The translations under genes and the position numbers were made by a program. Below, piece after piece: positions 21,641-30,518 of a DNA stretch of 64,000 nt (the stretch's first letter is position 1; every line of letters begins with the position of its first letter). The stretch comes from Verrucomicrobiaceae bacterium. GTDB taxonomy: Bacteria; Verrucomicrobiota; Verrucomicrobiia; Verrucomicrobiales; Verrucomicrobiaceae. The notes below the pieces were generated by a model. That model was not told the origin of the DNA, made no database searches, and was given only the letters and a program-made list of their open reading frames with translations. The DNA lies in NCBI GenBank assembly GCA_016713035.1, contig JADJPW010000016.1, positions 97,452 through 161,451 on the forward strand, given 5' to 3'.

Positions 21641-22637
21641 GAGCATTTTAAATTTTAATGTAGAATAGTGTCAAGGTGGTGCTATAGGAAAGCATGGCCA
21701 CTCTCTCCCTAGATCTTCGTCAACGCATTATCAGCACCTGCGACCGCGGTGAAGGCCCGCAGGAACAGATTGCCCGGCGCTATGGGGTCTCCTATGGCAT
21801 GGTCAAAAAGCTGCTCCAGCAGCGTCGCAAGACCGGTTGCATCAAGCCTCGACATCACCTTGCCGGACGCAAAAGAAGATCGTGTCCGAACACCGCATCG
21901 CCATCCGCAAGCAACTCCAGCGTAAACCTGACATGACCCTGGCCGAGTCGCGCGACGCCCTGGGGCTGGAGTGCACGTTGCCCGCCATCCACTATGTGCT
22001 CGTGGATATGGGGCTGACATATAAAAAAAGACGCTCCGCGCCGCTGAACAAGACCGCGAAGACGTCGCCAAAGCGCGGCGGCAGTGGAAGCGCAAGCAAG
22101 GCGGGCTAGAGCCCTGGCGTCTGGTGTTCCTCGACGAGAGCGGAGCCAAAACCAACATGACCCGATTGCGAGGTCGTGCACCACGAGGCAAGCGGCTGCA
22201 TGCCGCAGCGCCCTGCGGCCGCTGGCAGAGCACGACGATGATCTCCTCCATCCGGCTGGATGGCACCACGGCCTGCATGCATCTGCCGGGAGCCGCCGAC
22301 ACGGCAGCCTTCGTGACCTACCTCGCCGAGGTGCTCTGCCCGACATTGCGCAGGGGCGATATCGTGGTCATGGATAACCTCGCCGTGCACAAAAGCCCGC
22401 AAGTGGCGGCATTGATTGAAGCGGTGGGAGCTGAAGTAAGGTTCCTGCCAGCCTACTCGCCGGACCTCAATCCGATTGAGAAGATGTGGAGCAAGATCAA
22501 AGCCTCCCTGCGCAGCACCGAGGCCCGCACTCCTGAGGAGCTCGACCAGGCCATCAGCCTCGCCTTCTCAAGAATCACAGCCAAAGATGCCGCCGGTTAT
22601 TTTAACTCTTGCGGTTATAGTATTATTTAAATTGCTC
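21641..22637 (+). mobile_element. IS630-family element nested in IS1380
   Basis: Terminal repeats GAGCATTTTAAAT (21641-21653) and the complement of GAGCAATTTAAAT (22625-22637) are inverted. A TA dinucleotide flanks each side (21639-21640 and 22638-22639), the expected IS630 target duplication. Size is 997 bp. It lies in the 3' end of the IS1380 transposase gene. Confidence 0.88.
21694..22630 (+). CDS. IS630-family transposase (in three frames)
   Basis: The N-terminal helix-turn-helix (LDLRQRIISTCDRGEG, IARRYGVSYGMVKKLL) is in the first frame. Middle sequence (KPDMTLAESRDALGLE) is in the second frame. The DDE catalytic part is in the third frame: VFLDESGAKTNMTR, VVMDNLAVHKSP and YSPDLNPIEKMWSKIK, giving all three acidic residues. 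Both shifts are backward by one base on A runs: CAAAAG near 21873 and seven A's at 22023-22029. The second is a possible programmed minus-one site; the first is less likely to be programmed. The protein would be about 310 residues if joined. Confidence 0.8.
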
Positions 22638-23937
22638 TAGCGTCCATCCAGGGACGTTTTTTGCCAGGCAGTGAGAGCTTGAGCACTCGCTTTCGAGCGT
22701 GTTGTCTGACCCAACCGCCTATTGCAAAGTAATAGGATCGCAGCGTCGCCAAGGTGGCTTGATTGTGACTATTGAGTCCAAAACGCCGGAACAGACTCAT
22801 CAGATTATAGGCTACCATGATGAAGCGGAACGAGGCCTCCGTGGCCCAAAAGTCCTGAAGGCAAAACGCGTCGAGCCCGAAGTCTTGCTTCAGTTCCTTG
22901 ATCCTGTTCTCGCAGTCGGCCCGGCTGTTGTAGATGTTCCAGACCTGATCGAGCGGCAGGTCGAGATTGGTCACATGCAGGCTAAAGCGGTAATCGGGCA
23001 GGTCGTCGAAGAGCAGCTTGCCTCCGGCCTGTGGGCGTCGGCTGATCTGCTTGCGCACCACAATGTGCCGACGCGCCTTGGCCTTCGGATCGGCGGGCTG
23101 ATGCCGCCACTCTTTGACCGCGATGCCGGGGCAGATTTCCACCCAGTCCTTCATGCCGTGGACCTCGTTCTTGATGTTGGAGTAGGCCCGCGCGGCGATG
23201 ATGTAGTTGAGGCTGCGCTCTTCCAACGCGCTCAGGATTTCGTCAGTATAAAAACCGCTGTCGCCACGCACAAGGCCCACCTTCACTCCCGCGAGCGCCT
23301 CATCGAAAGTCTCACGCATGAACTCGACGCAATTGGAGCACGCTGCCGTATTGCCCGGGCGCAGCCACGCATTGGCCACCATCCGTGTCTGACTGATGAA
23401 GGCCATGAGCGGATGGTGCGAGTTGCGCCCTTTGCGGTTGGGGTTGTAGCCCTTGGCAGCGCCTTCCTGGCTGCCATCGCGCGTGATGACCGTGCTGTCG
23501 AAGTCCACCGTCACTGTTCCCACGTTGATTTGCGCAAAGAGCCACTTCTGTAATGCTGGGAACACCACCGTGTTGCGCGCATGAGAGAACTTGCCGAAGA
23601 ACCGGCTGTAGGTGCTTTGGCTTGGCAGGCTCTCATAGCCAAAAATGGCTGCAAGCGTTTGATCCTGGCGCAACCAATCGCAGTGGATGTAGCGGCTAGC
23701 CCCGTCCAGATGCCAAGCCAAAAGCTTTCGATGATCTGCACCGAATCATACGCTCGATTCGACCCGCCTTGAGGCAGATCCCAAGGTGGCCAGATGTTCG
23801 CGGATACCAGTCTGATCCACAAAACGCTTCATCAACGCCATGCCGCCAAAGGGCGTCACAGGCTTGTCGGAGTATTCAATCGGTAGATTCACCATCACGG
23901 TGATTCTGCCACACGCGTCAATCCCTCGTAGTAACAC
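22627..23937 (-). pseudogene. IS1380-family transposase, frameshifted and 3'-interrupted
   Basis: The N-terminal part (SDKPVTPFGGMALMKRFVD, 23746-23937) and the main part to 22627 are in different frames. Linking sequence GSNRAYDSVQIIESFWLGIW lies between. Main-part motifs are FGYESLPSQSTYSRFFGKF, VDFDSTVITRDG and VRGDSGFYTDEIL, typical of the IS1380 DDE nuclease. The last codons (RAI and stop) come from the end of the inserted IS630. The native tail continues on the other side of the IS630, at 21586-21638, and would read IFRQIDARPPPFAYSIA before TAA. The element is therefore not mobile in its present state. Confidence 0.85.
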
Positions 23938-24005
23938 CCCTTCGCTTCACTCCAGCTACTCTATTGCATTATCCAGGATAAATCCATCGGCTAGGCCCTC
24001 TCATC

Positions 24006-24383
24006 CTATGCGAAGGCCTTGCTGATTTCGGCGTGTGCAGCCGCCACTGAAGGATCGCGCTCCATCATGGCCGCATACCGAGCGGCAAACTTACCGCTTT
24101 CATTCAGGCCGGTGAGCAGGACGCGTGCTTCATTGACCAAGGCATCGGCACGCTCTGTTGTAATGTCGGCCTTCTCCTCCATCGCCTCGTCGATCATCAC
24201 GACCAGCTGTGACAGCTCCCGAAGCCACGCGAAGCGGGCATCGCCCGTGAGCAGCTGCAGGAAGTGATTGGGGCCCTGAACCACGTTGCCCTCCTTCTCA
24301 TATGACGCACGCTCGGCGATCATGAGGATCTTGTGAAGGCTGAGGAGCTGATTGCGAAGGGTGGGCAGGGGATGGTCGTCCAT
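24006..24383 (-). CDS. Conserved-type hypothetical protein
   Basis: A 125-residue soluble, mainly helical protein that begins MDDHPLPTLRNQLLSLHKIL. It has many charged and leucine positions that suggest a helical bundle (WLRELSQLVVMIDEAMEEK). I do not recognise the family; it looks like a small cytoplasmic protein of stable composition, not a fragment. ATG 24383 is chosen because upstream codons read as a shadow of the neighbouring isomerase remnant. It lies just outside the right end of the IS1380 element, pointing toward it. Confidence 0.6.
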   Translation of the reverse strand: MDDHPLPTLRNQLLSLHKILMIAERASYEKEGNVVQGPNHFLQLLTGDARFAWLRELSQLVVMIDEAMEEKADITTERADALVNEARVLLTGLNESGKFAARYAAMMERDPSVAAAHAEISKAFA

Positions 24384-24405
24384 GGTGGGAGACTGTCGTC
24401 CTTCG

Positions 24406-24828
24406 ATGCACTTCGCAAGCGAGCTTGCCGAGCCCGATCTGGATGAGGAGATCGAGTTCAGCTTCCTCGTGGCCAAGGCTCTGGGCTGCACCGGCGTGAC
24501 CACCGAGCGCAATGCCATCCTCGCTGCGCGTGTGGCACCCTTTGCGGACAAACACAAGATCTGGGTCGGCCTCCACAACCACACGAACAACCTGCCGGAC
24601 ATAGACAAGTTCGACTTCATCCTGGATCTCGGCCAATACATCGGCTTCAACCTCGACATCGGCCACTACGTCGCCGGCACCAAGGGCAAATCACCGATCC
24701 CCGTGCTGGAGAAGTATCACGACCGCATCACCAACCTGCACCTCAAAGACCGCACCGCCGAGGTCGAGCTCGAATACAAGATCCCCGAAGGCTCCACCGC
24801 CGTCGCCGAGGTGAAGAAGTGCGTGTAG
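24406..24828 (+). pseudogene. Remnant of a sugar phosphate isomerase/epimerase (xylose-isomerase-like TIM barrel)
   Basis: The 140-residue frame reads as the middle of an AP-endonuclease-2/xylose-isomerase-like barrel: EFSFLVAKALGCTGVTTER, FADKHKIWVGLHNHTNN, IGFNLDIGHYVAGTKG and RITNLHLKDR, which carry the metal-binding acidic and His residues. The first strands are missing, and the frame stops soon after VAEVKKCV, short of the usual C-terminal helices. In other PVC genomes such genes are full length and exported. It lies between two insertion sequences, so it was probably cut by their rearrangements. Confidence 0.72.
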
Positions 24829-25026
24829 TATTACCAAGAGGCGCTGGCGTGAGAGGTGCACGTGTAGAAGGGAGCGCGGAGACTTTTCTCCGCTTCATTC
24901 AAATGGCGGCGAAGCCGCGAAGATAGATGCGGACAGGAGAGCCGGAGTGCAACGGAGACAGCCAGCCGCAAGGCTGCCCGAAGGGCGAGCAAAGCGAGGC
25001 AATCCGCGCTCCGCTCCACTCATCTA
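24829..25026. other. Gene-free spacer before second IS630
   Basis: About 200 bases without a supported gene. It holds a GC-rich inverted pair (GAGCGCGGAGACTTTTCTCCGC near 24872 and CGCGCTCCGCTC near 25006) of the type seen in intergenic palindromes. No promoter or RNA gene is recognised. Confidence 0.4.
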
Positions 25027-26138
25027 TTAATCCGGTAAATAGATAGCACGCATTATGAGGATGTGGTAATGGTGCGTCCGCATGAAAGAAGACGGACGCA
25101 AACTAAGCAAGGAACAACAGGTGGAAGCACGTCGCCGGGCGATGCTGCTGGCCAAAAAAGGCTGGAGGAACATGACATTGCCGAGGCGGTGGGGTGCATC
25201 CCCGCACTGTCCAGCAGTGGAAGCGGCACCAGCGCCAACACGGCACCGCAGCCCTGCTGTGCGACGAGCGCGGCAGGAAACATGGGGATAAACGGCTCAT
25301 GAGCGCCGAGCAGGAGAAGGAAGTGCGCAGGCTCATCACCGACAGGTTGCCCGAGCAGTTGAAGCTGCCCTTTGCACTATGGACCCGCAAAGCTGTCGCC
25401 CAACTGCTGGACAAGCGCTTCGGGTTCAAGCTGCCCGTGCGCACCATGGGGCTGTATTTGAAGCGCTGGGGGTTCACACCCCAGAAGCCATTGAAGAAGG
25501 CCTACGAGCAGCGACCCAAGGAAGTCCAGGCGTGGCTGGAGCAGAAGTATCCGCAGATCGCAGGCTCAGGCCAAGGCGGAAGGGGCCGAGATCTATTGGG
25601 GTGACCAGACCGGGGTCAACAACCAGCCCAATGCCGTGAGAGGCTACGCACCACGCGGAGAGACGCCCGAGATCAAGCAGATGTCCAAGCGCTTTGGTAG
25701 CTCGATGATGAGCGCGGTGAGCAACCGGGGGAGTTCGCGGTGGATGGTTTACAAAGGGGCACTGGACGCGCGGCTTCTCATCCGCTTTTGGAGCGGATGG
25801 TTCGCTCGATGCAGGGGCGCAAAGTGTATCTCATCCTCGACAACCTGCGGGTGCATCACAGCAAGCCGGTGAAGGAGTGGCTGGAGCAGCATCAGGAGCA
25901 GATCGCGGTGCATCACCTGCCCAGCTACAGTCCAGAGCTCAATCCCGACGAGAGGCTCAACCGTGCGCTGAAAAGCAAACTGGGAGTGCTACCCGCCGCC
26001 CGGAGTGAGCGGGAGCTGCAAAAGCAGATCATCGGCCAGATGCGCTCATGCCAGAGGCTGCCAGAACAAGTCCGTGCCTTCTTTAAATCTGCCTCAACCC
26101 AATATGCAGCTTGATGTGCTATCTTAGTGCCGGATTAA
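25027..26138 (+). mobile_element. Second IS630-family element
   Basis: Inverted ends TTAATCCGG at 25027 and its complement ending at 26138, extended by a shared GATAGCAC a few bases inside. TA flanks each side (25025-25026 and 26139-26140). Size 1112 bp. Its terminal repeats differ from those of the IS630 at 21641 and from that at 45748, so three different IS630 types are present. Confidence 0.82.
25082..26114 (+). pseudogene. IS630-family transposase, multiply frameshifted
   Basis: Pieces lie in several frames: an N-terminal helix-turn-helix part (RMHPRTVQQWKRHQRQHG), a middle winged-helix part (LDKRFGFKLPVRTMGLYL), and the catalytic part (EIYWGDQTGVNNQPNAVRG, VYLILDNLRVHHSKPV, YSPELNPDERLNRALKSKL). 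All three acidic positions are seen. Breaks occur near 25190, 25570 and 25790. Last residues are SASTQYAA before TGA 26112-26114. Confidence 0.78.
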
Positions 26139-26177
26139 TAGCTTCGCTCCCAAAGAATTGTTAGCCTGGCTTATTTT

Positions 26178-26432
26178 ATGGGGCGTTGGCTTTGCAGATC
26201 GGATGAATACAGCCCGTTGCCGTCGGCTAAACTGATGGTAAAAGACGGTGCGACCACCATGCGCAGCCAGAAGCAGACCAACCGCTCCCCACGCCCCTTC
26301 AAGAATCAACAGACCTCCGGCCACTGGTCCGGTGGTGCAGGTGGCGGATTCATTCCGCCCCCCAAGTTCCCCCAGCCGGTGAAGAAGAAGGATACGCAGC
26401 CGGGGGAAAAGCCGTCATCGAGTTCGGAATGA
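26178..26432 (+). CDS. Short Lys/Pro-rich open frame, doubtful
   Basis: Eighty-four codons; the second half (RPFKNQQTSGHWSGGAGGG, then FIPPPKFPQPVKKKDTQ) is low-complexity and basic. The likely start is a later ATG at 26235 or 26259. No family recognised. It lies between an IS630 element and the methyltransferase gene, and may be a small basic protein or chance. The following 147 bases to 26579 hold nothing I can support. Confidence 0.3.
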   Translation: MGRWLCRSDEYSPLPSAKLMVKDGATTMRSQKQTNRSPRPFKNQQTSGHWSGGAGGGFIPPPKFPQPVKKKDTQPGEKPSSSSE

Positions 26433-26579
26433 ACGCGGCCTGGTGGTCACAGATGGGTCTCAAGGCGATTGACGAGCTTCTGAGGCACTTGGGAAGCGAT
26501 TGGAAAGCCGAAGGGGGGCTAGCGGTTTATGTGAACCCGCGTCCAGCTTGATCACAAATGGGGTGAAGGCTTCGTGTTG

Positions 26580-27752
26580 ATGCCCATAGTCAGGCGCTTG
26601 CACCCTGACACTGATTCTTCCCTCCCATTTCCCCTGCCCCCTTCTCCTGAGGCCGTTTCCCCGGCTGTTGGCGTGGCTAGAGCGCCTGCCCATCTCCCGC
26701 CGCAGCCTTGGCTGGTGCGCATCCCGGAAATCTTCGAAGGCATCGCGGAGGACATTTTGCGGCGCTTCGGTGCGCAGGGCTGCACGCGGCTGGGACAGGA
26801 CTTCTATTCGATCAAGACGGCCACGCCGGGGCTCATCCATGATTCGGAGGTGGCGAAATTTGCGCGTTGGAATCTGCCGCTGGAGCATTCCTGGCCCTGC
26901 AACCCGCAGAAGATGGACGGCTTCATCGAAAAGGCCGCGCAGACGCTACTGAAGAAATTCGGCGCTCGTCAGCCGCAGGGTCTTTTCATCGGCCTGCTGC
27001 ATCCCACGTCGCCTGATAAGTATTACAAAGGGCTCGCGTCGAACCTGCGCGGGCGGGTGCTACAGGTCTTTCCGAAATTACCCACTAGCACCGTCGAGGA
27101 GCAGCAGCCGGAGCGCGAGACGCTGTTTTGCCTCGTCGGCAAAGAGGGCTTGTTTTGCGGCATGCAGTCGCCACGAGCCTGCAACGGCCTGTATCCCGGC
27201 GGCAGCAAGTACATCGATCAGGACGCGCCGGATGTGATCAGCCGCGCCGGAGCCAAGATCGCCGAGGCGCTGCACTACCTGCTGCTGCACCGTCCACCGC
27301 TCCCCGCTGGCAGCCATTGGATCGAGCTCGGTGCCTGTCCGGGCGGCATGACCTCCGAATTGCTCGCGCGTGACCAACGCGTGACCGCCATCGACCGCGC
27401 ACCGCTGGACCGGCGTCTCGATGGCCGTCCCGGTCTGCGATTCTTCCTCGCGGACGTGGGGGAGTTCGAGCCGAGGCCTGGCACGTCGTATGATGCGATG
27501 CTCAACGACATGAACGGGCCGCCGGAGGAGTCCATGGCGCATGTGATCCGTCTTTCGCGCTACTTGAAGCCGGGTGGGCTGGTGGTCTTCACGCTGAAGG
27601 TGCCGCGCATCGAGGAAGTGGCAGGTCCCTGCGCCTTGTTTCGCGAAATCGTCGCCATGGCCCGTTCAGCGGGCCTGCGGTTGTTTGCGCAGACCCACCT
27701 CACCTACAACCGGCACGAATTCACCCTGTTCCTGGAAAAGGCCGCAGTGTGA
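26580..27752 (+). CDS. SAM-dependent rRNA 2'-O-methyltransferase, RlmM-like
   Basis: Resembles RlmM, which methylates the ribose of C2498 in 23S rRNA. The N-terminal half (IFEGIAEDILRRFG) is a THUMP-like RNA-binding region. The Rossmann core opens with IELGACPGGMTSELL, the same glycine-rich binding loop as DLGACPGGWT of RlmM. DAMLNDMNGPP and FTLKVPRIEEV fit the catalytic Asp and Lys of the FtsJ-type K-D-K-E set. Length (about 390) is close to E. coli RlmM (366). The start is uncertain among GTG 26574, ATG 26580 and later codons, because the first 40 residues are Pro-rich. Orthology with RlmM is probable but other FtsJ-like targets are possible. Confidence 0.72.
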   Translation: MPIVRRLHPDTDSSLPFPLPPSPEAVSPAVGVARAPAHLPPQPWLVRIPEIFEGIAEDILRRFGAQGCTRLGQDFYSIKTATPGLIHDSEVAKFARWNLPLEHSWPCNPQKMDGFIEKAAQTLLKKFGARQPQGLFIGLLHPTSPDKYYKGLASNLRGRVLQVFPKLPTSTVEEQQPERETLFCLVGKEGLFCGMQSPRACNGLYPGGSKYIDQDAPDVISRAGAKIAEALHYLLLHRPPLPAGSHWIELGACPGGMTSELLARDQRVTAIDRAPLDRRLDGRPGLRFFLADVGEFEPRPGTSYDAMLNDMNGPPEESMAHVIRLSRYLKPGGLVVFTLKVPRIEEVAGPCALFREIVAMARSAGLRLFAQTHLTYNRHEFTLFLEKAAV

Positions 27753-27782
27753 GCCATTTTCCCAAACCTCGAAACATCGAAC

Positions 27783-28112
27783 CTAGCTACTCATTGAGGC
27801 CCGCTCCAGGGCAGGCAGGCCATGCGCGGCACGGGCTTTTTGGCACTTCTCATCGCCGGGCTGGAGCTCACGGCAGGGATGCGGGCGCTGCTCGTAGATG
27901 CGGCAGAAGGATTCCTCACCCACCGCGCCATTGAAATGCACGCAGCGTACTGGCTGGCTCACCGTCCCGGCGAAAGCCACCCGCCACGGAGTGATCTGCA
28001 CCAGTGTGGCCTCGTCGATCCCGCGCAGTTCCGCCTCCTGCCAGTAAAACGAGACACTGAAGTGGCAGCAACAGGCACCGCAGGTGATGCAGGCTTTCGG
28101 ATCGTAGGTCAT
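27783..28112 (-). CDS. YkgJ-family cysteine-cluster protein
   Basis: A 109-residue protein with the cysteine pattern CITCGACCCHF near the N terminus and FCRIYEQRPHPCREL with a later EKC, as in the YkgJ/DUF284-like zinc or iron-sulfur cluster proteins. The biochemical role of the family is unknown. It converges on the RlmM-like gene. ATG 28112 is natural. Confidence 0.85.
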   Translation of the reverse strand: MTYDPKACITCGACCCHFSVSFYWQEAELRGIDEATLVQITPWRVAFAGTVSQPVRCVHFNGAVGEESFCRIYEQRPHPCRELQPGDEKCQKARAAHGLPALERASMSS

Positions 28113-28280
28113 GGCGGCTTCAAAGGATCACAAACAGGTGTTTTTACGCTGGAACCGGATCGGGTGCCCGATGCACACCGGGCGGCACGACCACCTCTGG
28201 ATGCCGCGTGACAATACGCCAGAGGTTTCCGAGGCCAAAAGAGTCGTCGCGAGCTCCTTCACTGACCGCTGGGTTCAAAT

Positions 28281-28440
28281 ATGCTTCGCTTCGTGAGGTT
28301 TTGTGATTTTTAACCGCTAATTCGACGCTGACCCGACGCTAATCCCAAACCAAAAATCAGCGTTAAATGAGCGTCATATAAGCGGTTTAGATTCCCCATC
28401 TTCATCTCATGAATTCACAAATCATGATGAAGCGAAGTAT
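28281..28440. repeat. 160-bp imperfect palindrome, MITE-like
   Basis: Outer arms are ATGCTTCGCTTC (28281-28292) and the complement of ATACTTCGCTTC (28429-28440). Inside, AACCGCT, GACGCT and GACGCTAAT pair with complements AGCGGTT, AGCGTC and ATCAGCGTT in mirrored order (28311-28390). The whole can fold as one long stem with a small loop. There is no open frame. Such gene-free elements with paired ends resemble MITEs or large intergenic palindromes. It opens the AT-rich 28.3-30.4 kb stretch. Confidence 0.55.
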
Positions 28441-28552
28441 AAGCACCTTGATCTGGGGATGAGCGAGCTTTTCACCCTCACGAATACGCGCTCACGCGGC
28501 CGCAGCAAAATATGTAGCTGTGATCTTGGCTACTTATTGTAGCTGAAGGTTT

Positions 28553-29014
28553 TCACCCACGCTTATTCGGTCGAACAACAGGACTAATAACACGTTCAAA
28601 TTCCGACTCTTCGAGCCAAACACTGGTGCCCGATGCATCTGTTCTTGTCTTTACAACATACCGGCCACCTTCCTTGAGCCGTACAGTCACCCAATCCTCT
28701 GCGTAGGACTGCTTGGCCAAATTCCGCAACTCCGAGAAATAGACAACATGACCACGCAGGAGCAGTCGATGGGTTCCAGCCTCAATACGAAAGGAATCTT
28801 TCAGGCTGCTAACCCCGAGACCAGCCATGTTATAGTTCTTGTTATCAATGGCTAGAACCATGCCACAGTTTCTCTTTTCAGAGTCCTTCATTGGGGCCTG
28901 AAAAATGGTTGCCGTGGGGCCTTTGTACGAGCTTGGCAGATGATTTAAGTTGCCGCAAGACGACAAGAAACAGGCTGCGATAGAAAGTGAAATGACGCGA
29001 ATGAATTGGGACAT
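28553..29014 (-). CDS. Predicted lipoprotein
   Basis: A 153-residue protein with a type II signal: MSQFIRVISLSIAACFLSSCG, the lipobox ending in LSSC. The mature part is beta-rich (SFRIEAGTHRLLLRGHVVYF, then WVTVRLKEGGRYVVKTR), with some likeness to short PEGA-like or carrier beta-sandwich domains; no confident family. ATG 29014 is selected because it gives an ideal signal peptide, though an upstream in-frame codon exists. Codon composition is AT-richer than the surrounding host genes. Confidence 0.7.
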   Translation of the reverse strand: MSQFIRVISLSIAACFLSSCGNLNHLPSSYKGPTATIFQAPMKDSEKRNCGMVLAIDNKNYNMAGLGVSSLKDSFRIEAGTHRLLLRGHVVYFSELRNLAKQSYAEDWVTVRLKEGGRYVVKTRTDASGTSVWLEESEFERVISPVVRPNKRG

Positions 29015-29746
29015 GCGAATCGGATAAAGGAGACCGGGGAATGAATCTATCAACTCACCACCTGCCTTCGCGGGTCAAGGGCTGCTGAGGTGCTACAATG
29101 TTGATGACGCTTTATATCAGAATCATTTTGCCATTCATTATTCTGCCAACACAGCAGGCGACCGAAGGTCTCACGCCAAGGCGCAAAGATTCAGCCAAAT
29201 CTCTGACCTTGGCGACTTTACCTGAGACTTCAAAAAGGCTCTCGGTGGGCGCTTACTCGATCCGTGAGGCTATTCACGGACTTCTGAGTTCAGGCTTCCT
29301 TTTGTTCCGCGTGTTCCGTAGGCGGTCATCTGTGGCCGTCGGGCGTCCGGGAAGGCCGGGCTGGAAGAAGATGCGCGAGCGAAGGTGACTGGAGAGCGGG
29401 GAAGATGGCTCCTGAGTGCCCATGGCAAGGTGGGTGAGTTGTCAGCTTGTTGCAGGCTGATGTTGTAGCGATTGTGGTACCCGATGTCGATGAAGGTGGC
29501 GGCTTACATGACGGTGGACGCTGGTGTGGCAGGTCGTTTGCTCATGGCACCGTCGGCACGATCATCCTAGCAAACTAACAATGCCCCAGGGAGTAATGCT
29601 GGAACCCTTGATTTTCAATACTTCATTTCGCCTGACATCATCCACCTCACCCCTGTTCGCCAAGATGAGATTGCTTCGTTTGTCAATTTTACTCAATTTA
29701 TCCGTTTTTCTTTGGAAGGTGAATTCACTGTGTAAACATCACTCAA
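29015..29746. other. Gene-poor AT-rich spacer
   Basis: No gene can be supported in these 730 bases. Open frames of about 90 codons on the plus strand (29098-29388 and 29524-29802) lack family features. The segment TCACGCCAAGGCGCAAAG near 29171 resembles a widespread short intergenic repeat motif with that consensus. Confidence 0.45.
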
Positions 29747-30361
29747 ATGCCAACGCCACCAGACCAACTTCAATTCCAAGAATGGACTGTCGTCACTTTT
29801 GACATGTGTTCCTCGTCCAATGTAATCGAGGATCTGACCCTTACAGGCAACCTCGGACGTTTCTGCACTATACTGAATAGAATGAAAGACTTTATACGTG
29901 CATGCTCGAAACAATATCAAATCACGCCATATAAGTTTGTGGGCGATGGTTGGATACTTCTATTCCCCTCGGCTTTTGAAGGCGGCAAGGTATTAGAATT
30001 CCTCACAAAGCTATCGAGCCACTTCAGTAAGCTCTGCGACACACACCTGATTCCAGTCCTTGAACAGAAGCCTTCGCCTTGGGGGCTAACTTTTGGTGTT
30101 GATAGCGGACAGTTAGGGCGAACCATCATGATTGGTCGTCACGAGTATTTTGGAAGACCTCTAAACATCGCCTGTCGTCTTCAAGGAGCTATCAAAGACC
30201 GTGACAGAGACCCTGCGTTTAAGGTTCTTACTTCACGGACATTTTATGTGCGGCATCAGGAATCACTTCTCAAATACAAGCCAAATCAAGTTCAACGTTC
30301 ACTCAGGAACGTCAGAGGCGGCAGCACATTCAGATGTGTGAAGTTTGAACTACAACGCTAG
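29747..30361 (+). CDS. Stand-alone class III nucleotidyl cyclase
   Basis: A 204-residue protein that consists almost wholly of a class III cyclase catalytic domain. The two metal Asp residues are D19 (VTFDMCSSS) and D67 (KFVGDGW); K63 lies where adenylate-type cyclases have base-recognition Lys. The transition-state Asn and Arg are in the segment YFGRPLNIACRL. All needed residues are visible, so activity is plausible. There is no receptor, HAMP, membrane or other sensor domain. The gene is AT-rich and lies alone in an accessory stretch. No cyclic-nucleotide-binding effector or transmembrane effector is adjacent, so a Pycsar-type defence role cannot be claimed. The product could be cAMP, or cyclic pyrimidine mononucleotide as in Pycsar. 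Confidence 0.75.
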   Translation: MPTPPDQLQFQEWTVVTFDMCSSSNVIEDLTLTGNLGRFCTILNRMKDFIRACSKQYQITPYKFVGDGWILLFPSAFEGGKVLEFLTKLSSHFSKLCDTHLIPVLEQKPSPWGLTFGVDSGQLGRTIMIGRHEYFGRPLNIACRLQGAIKDRDRDPAFKVLTSRTFYVRHQESLLKYKPNQVQRSLRNVRGGSTFRCVKFELQR

Positions 30362-30392
30362 ATTTCCATTCCCACGCCGCCTCCAAACATCC

Positions 30393-30486
30393 TCGGGTGA
30401 GCGGAGTATGTGCGGAGGTCGGGGAAGAGGCGCCAGCAGCGTTCACACTTGGGATTGGTGCAGACTTCGACGGTGGCGGCGAGGGC
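30393..30486 (-). pseudogene. Copy of the ileS 3' end (zinc-finger coding segment)
   Basis: These 94 bases align without gaps to 32215-32308, the last part of ileS, with about 11 mismatches counted by eye. The minus-strand translation reads ALAATVEVCTNPKCERCWRL, the same zinc-finger segment as in IleS, then diverges. It has no start codon and is too short to fold alone. Confidence 0.75.
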
Positions 30487-30518
30487 TTTGAGCATGCCAG
30501 TTCGAGCGGACAGAAGGT

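Larger units (their letters stand above)
21558..23997 (-). mobile_element. IS1380-family element, interrupted by an IS630 element
   Basis: Outer ends share GGCCTAGCC (21558-21566; complement at 23989-23997). Nearer the gene, the ends share the imperfect inverted repeat of ATCCCGGATTATGCAAT with ATCCTGGATAATGCAAT. Removing the IS630 and one TA copy leaves about 1.44 kb, a normal IS1380 size. No target duplication could be seen at the proposed edges, so the exact outer boundary may be off by a few bases. Confidence 0.72.

Noticed and set aside
28111..28296. A 61-codon plus-strand gene overlapping the YkgJ start
   Set aside because: Short, no family features, and it overlaps the leader of a clear gene on the other strand.
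29098..29388. A 96-codon plus-strand gene
   Set aside because: Its sequence is basic, repeat-derived (TCACGCCAAGGCGCAAAG motif) and without a family or clear ribosome-binding site.
29747..30361. A Pycsar defence operon
   Set aside because: No cyclic-nucleotide-gated effector lies beside the cyclase; adjacent genes are a lipoprotein on the other strand and a gene fragment.
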